A DNA stretch of 64,000 nucleotides from Methylobacterium sp. Leaf99 (lineage in GTDB: Bacteria > Pseudomonadota > Alphaproteobacteria > Rhizobiales > Beijerinckiaceae). Location: contig NZ_LMMU01000001.1 of NCBI RefSeq assembly GCF_001422375.1, forward strand, positions 1,610,178-1,674,177, written 5' to 3'. Made by a program: the position numbers and the translations under genes. The notes beneath the pieces were generated by a model. That model ran no database searches. It had not been told where the DNA came from and saw nothing but the letters and a program-made list of their open reading frames with translations. Positions 62,296 through 64,000 of the stretch are shown one piece after another (the stretch's first letter is position 1; each line of letters starts with the position of its first letter).

Positions 62296-62985
62296 GTGAC
62301 GGCCTGGGTCGATCTCGACAGCACCCCGATCCCCGGCGGGGTCGAGACCCTGCACCTGCGCCGCTGGGGCGAGGCCTACTCGATCCAGGTCGGCACGGCC
62401 GAACTGATGACCGACCAGGATCGCGGATCGGAGCAGGCGCTCGCCACCATCCCGTGCGGGCGCCTGACGGATCGCGCGAGCCCCCGCATCCTCATCGGCG
62501 GCCTCGGCATGGGCTTCACCCTGCGGGCCGCCCTCGACGGGCTCGGACCGCAGGCCGAAGTGGTGGTGGCCGAACTCGTGCCGGGCGTCGTCGCCTGGGC
62601 GCGGGGCCCCCTCGCGCACCTGCACGGGGCCAGCCTCGACGATCCCCGGGTGACCATCGTCGAGGCGGACGTGAACCGCCTGATCCAGTCGGGCCCGGCC
62701 CGGTTCGACGCCATCCTCCTCGACGTCGACAACGGCCCCAAGGGCATGACCCGGCGCTCCAACGACCGCCTCTACGATGTCTGGGGGTTGAAGCGGGCGC
62801 ACTACGCCCTGCGCCCGGGCGGAATCCTGGCGGTGTGGTCGGGCAGCCCCGACCGCCGGTTCAAGGCCCGGCTCAAGCGCTGCGGCTTCGCCGTGGAGGA
62901 AATCCGCTTCGGCGCCCAACCGGGCGGCCGCCGCCACGTCCTGTGGATCGCCGTGCGGGCGGAGGCCGGGGCCGCGACGGCCTGA
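62296..62985 (+). CDS. Spermidine-synthase-fold methyltransferase-like protein
   Basis: A 229-residue protein with the spermidine-synthase Rossmann core: AELMTDQDRGSEQALA, ILIGGLGMGFTLRAALD, EVVVAELVPGVVAWARG, VTIVEADVNRLI and FDAILLDVDNGPKGMTRRSN. The substrate region ALRPGGILAVWSGSPDRRF follows. The N-terminal tetramer domain of true spermidine synthases is reduced, so polyamine formation is not certain. GTG 62296 has GGAG nine bases ahead; the frame is open to 62260. Confidence 0.85.
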   Translation: MTAWVDLDSTPIPGGVETLHLRRWGEAYSIQVGTAELMTDQDRGSEQALATIPCGRLTDRASPRILIGGLGMGFTLRAALDGLGPQAEVVVAELVPGVVAWARGPLAHLHGASLDDPRVTIVEADVNRLIQSGPARFDAILLDVDNGPKGMTRRSNDRLYDVWGLKRAHYALRPGGILAVWSGSPDRRFKARLKRCGFAVEEIRFGAQPGGRRHVLWIAVRAEAGAATA

Positions 62986-63537
62986 CGCCGGCGCCGAGAC
63001 GGCTCACGGCGTCTCATACGGTTTCCGCCTGATCCGTTCGGTGACGCGGTGCAATGCGGGTCCCCTCCTCCCCTGGCGCGGGTCCCCTCTCCTGGAAGGA
63101 GAGGGACAGGGTGAGGTGTGGGACTTATTCGGAGAGTTCGCACACCTCACCCCAACCCTCTCCTTTCAGGAGAGGGAGCCCCGGTACGCCTCCCGCCCCT
63201 GTCCGGATGCCTGCCGCTGCATGGAATCGGCCCATTCGCAGTTGTGTGAATCCAGAAGCCCAAACAGGAGAGGGGGCCCGTCGCGGCTGCTCAATCCGAA
63301 GTGATCAACCGGAGCTGGTATCAGGCGCACGCCGGCGATTCGTTCGGCCACGCGCCGATGTCCCGGCGGGATGCAGCATGGCGCCGCCGCCGACCGCGTC
63401 CCGGCCGGCAGGATCGCCTGCGGAGGCCGATCCGGTCCGGATCGCGAGAACACCCGCCCGACATCCGATCAACCAGAACCACGGCCTCTTCCGGGCACGG
63501 CTGCCCTGTGAAGACGGATGAGCAGGATCGGGATCGC
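62986..63537. other. Repeat-rich gap of 552 bases
   Basis: No supported gene. It holds the second composite palindromic repeat (63084-63260) and about 280 bases of unremarkable DNA after it, which are also the 3' flank of the minus-strand pilus-type gene. It separates the core-gene block from lower-GC DNA at the right edge. Confidence 0.6.
63084..63260. repeat. Composite palindromic repeat, second copy
   Basis: CTCTCCTGGAAGGAGAG (63086) and CTCTCCTTTCAGGAGAG (63158) flank GGTGAGGTGTG / CACACCTCACC, as at 26932-27090. Its tail ends in the 28 bases shared in reverse with 2085-2112. The spacer GGACTTATTCGGAGA also matches the first copy almost exactly. Confidence 0.88.
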
Positions 63538-64000
63538 TCAGCAGACCGCGCCGATGTTTCCCATCACGTCGACGGTGCGACCCGTATAAGTCGCACCGGT
63601 TGCGCTGATATAACCCAGCACCACCTTCGGTAAAATAGAGGTGTAAGTCGTCGTCAGCATGACCGCCGATCCGACGTCATTATCTCTGAGTATGCTCTTG
63701 GCCGATGCGATAATTTTGCTGTCGGTCAAAGTCGTGTCGGTTCCCGAGCAGGGTTTGATCGTCCCGCTCTGATTCTGGATCATATACAGGCTGATCGAAG
63801 CATTCGGATAACGCGTGAGAGCGTTTGCCTGGCGCGGCGAATAGCTGTTGATCAGGGCCGACATACAGCTCGAATCCGAGCACGTCGCCATGGCGTGAGC
63901 AATCAGCGTGGAAGCACGGTCGGCGTCGCGCTTCGCGGAAACCATGTAGACGAGATCGAAGGCACCGGCGAACAGAACCAGCAGCACGGTCCCAAGCAGT
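63538..64000 (-). CDS. TadE/TadG-like pilus-assembly protein (partial)
   Basis: The frame runs off the right edge, so the N-terminus is missing; 154 codons are visible. The visible start (LLGTVLLVLFAGAFDLVYMV) is the single membrane helix of TadE-like proteins, followed by SAKRDADRASTLIAHAM, as in pseudopilin-like Tad proteins. The rest is a small extracytoplasmic domain with a Cys pair (CSDSSC) and ends in VDVMGNIGAVC. GC is visibly lower than in the rest of the window. It is probably part of a Flp/Tad pilus locus beyond the edge. Confidence 0.75.
   Translation of the reverse strand, partial: LLGTVLLVLFAGAFDLVYMVSAKRDADRASTLIAHAMATCSDSSCMSALINSYSPRQANALTRYPNASISLYMIQNQSGTIKPCSGTDTTLTDSKIIASAKSILRDNDVGSAVMLTTTYTSILPKVVLGYISATGATYTGRTVDVMGNIGAVC

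Overview
This 64 kb window is GC-rich (estimated by eye at close to 70 %) chromosomal DNA. The most likely source is an alphaproteobacterium of the order Hyphomicrobiales, with a Methylobacterium-type genome the best guess. The basis is the gene content: DUF2125, DUF3309, a CpdR-like receiver, metX-metW, a hisC-tyrC pair, ftsE-ftsX, and an E3 subunit that carries a lipoyl domain. Palindromic intergenic repeats also fit. The genus is inference; there is no rRNA here to confirm it. Most of the window is core metabolism. There is no phage, no CRISPR array and no complete insertion sequence.

Layout. 1-3.3 kb: the tail of an unknown gene, tRNA-Phe(GAA), an AraC-type regulator, then about 1.2 kb of gene-free DNA with repeats and a perfect 18-bp palindrome, and a decayed chemotaxis receptor. 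3.5-10 kb: bioA, a single-domain receiver, and a five-gene minus-strand operon (rfbF, rfbG, C-methyltransferase, rfbC-type epimerase, NAD-dependent epimerase/reductase) predicted to make a branched CDP-deoxysugar for a surface glycan. 10-18.7 kb: MarR regulator, a doubled gamma-carbonic-anhydrase-like protein, moaE, an AI-2E/PerM-type permease, xerD with a tiny overlapping membrane-protein gene, aroK-aroB, and pxpB-pxpC. 18.7-25 kb: an OmpR/EnvZ-type pair whose kinase has an in-frame stop, divergent from a TonB-dependent siderophore receptor, then a membrane diguanylate cyclase. 25-34 kb: the alpha-2-macroglobulin/PBP1C pair and a protease-like protein that has lost its catalytic residues.

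34-43.5 kb: DUF3309, DUF2125, plsC, hpf-ptsN, a YdcF-like protein, ftsE-ftsX, a zinc-ribbon membrane protein, hpt and a CpdR-like receiver. 43.7-49.8 kb: the pyruvate dehydrogenase operon aceE-aceF-lpdA. 50-57.6 kb: hisC-tyrC (minus), a GNAT protein, a DUF2786-like protein, rsgA, metX-metW, a BioC-like methyltransferase and an orphan HTH antitoxin. 57.7-64 kb: an amidase, a run of secreted proteins (extensin-type lipoprotein, an unknown, RNase T2), rlmJ, a spermidine-synthase-fold protein, a repeat-rich gap and the end of a TadE/TadG-like pilus-assembly gene.

Translational coupling is a recurring theme: at least six gene pairs share a GTGA start/stop overlap, which fixes several GTG starts. 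The most notable points are the CDP-sugar cassette, the interrupted histidine kinase, a composite palindromic repeat that lies in frame at the 5' end of pbpC, the split histidine sets of the doubled gamma-carbonic anhydrase, and the pseudo-protease next to the macroglobulin gene.
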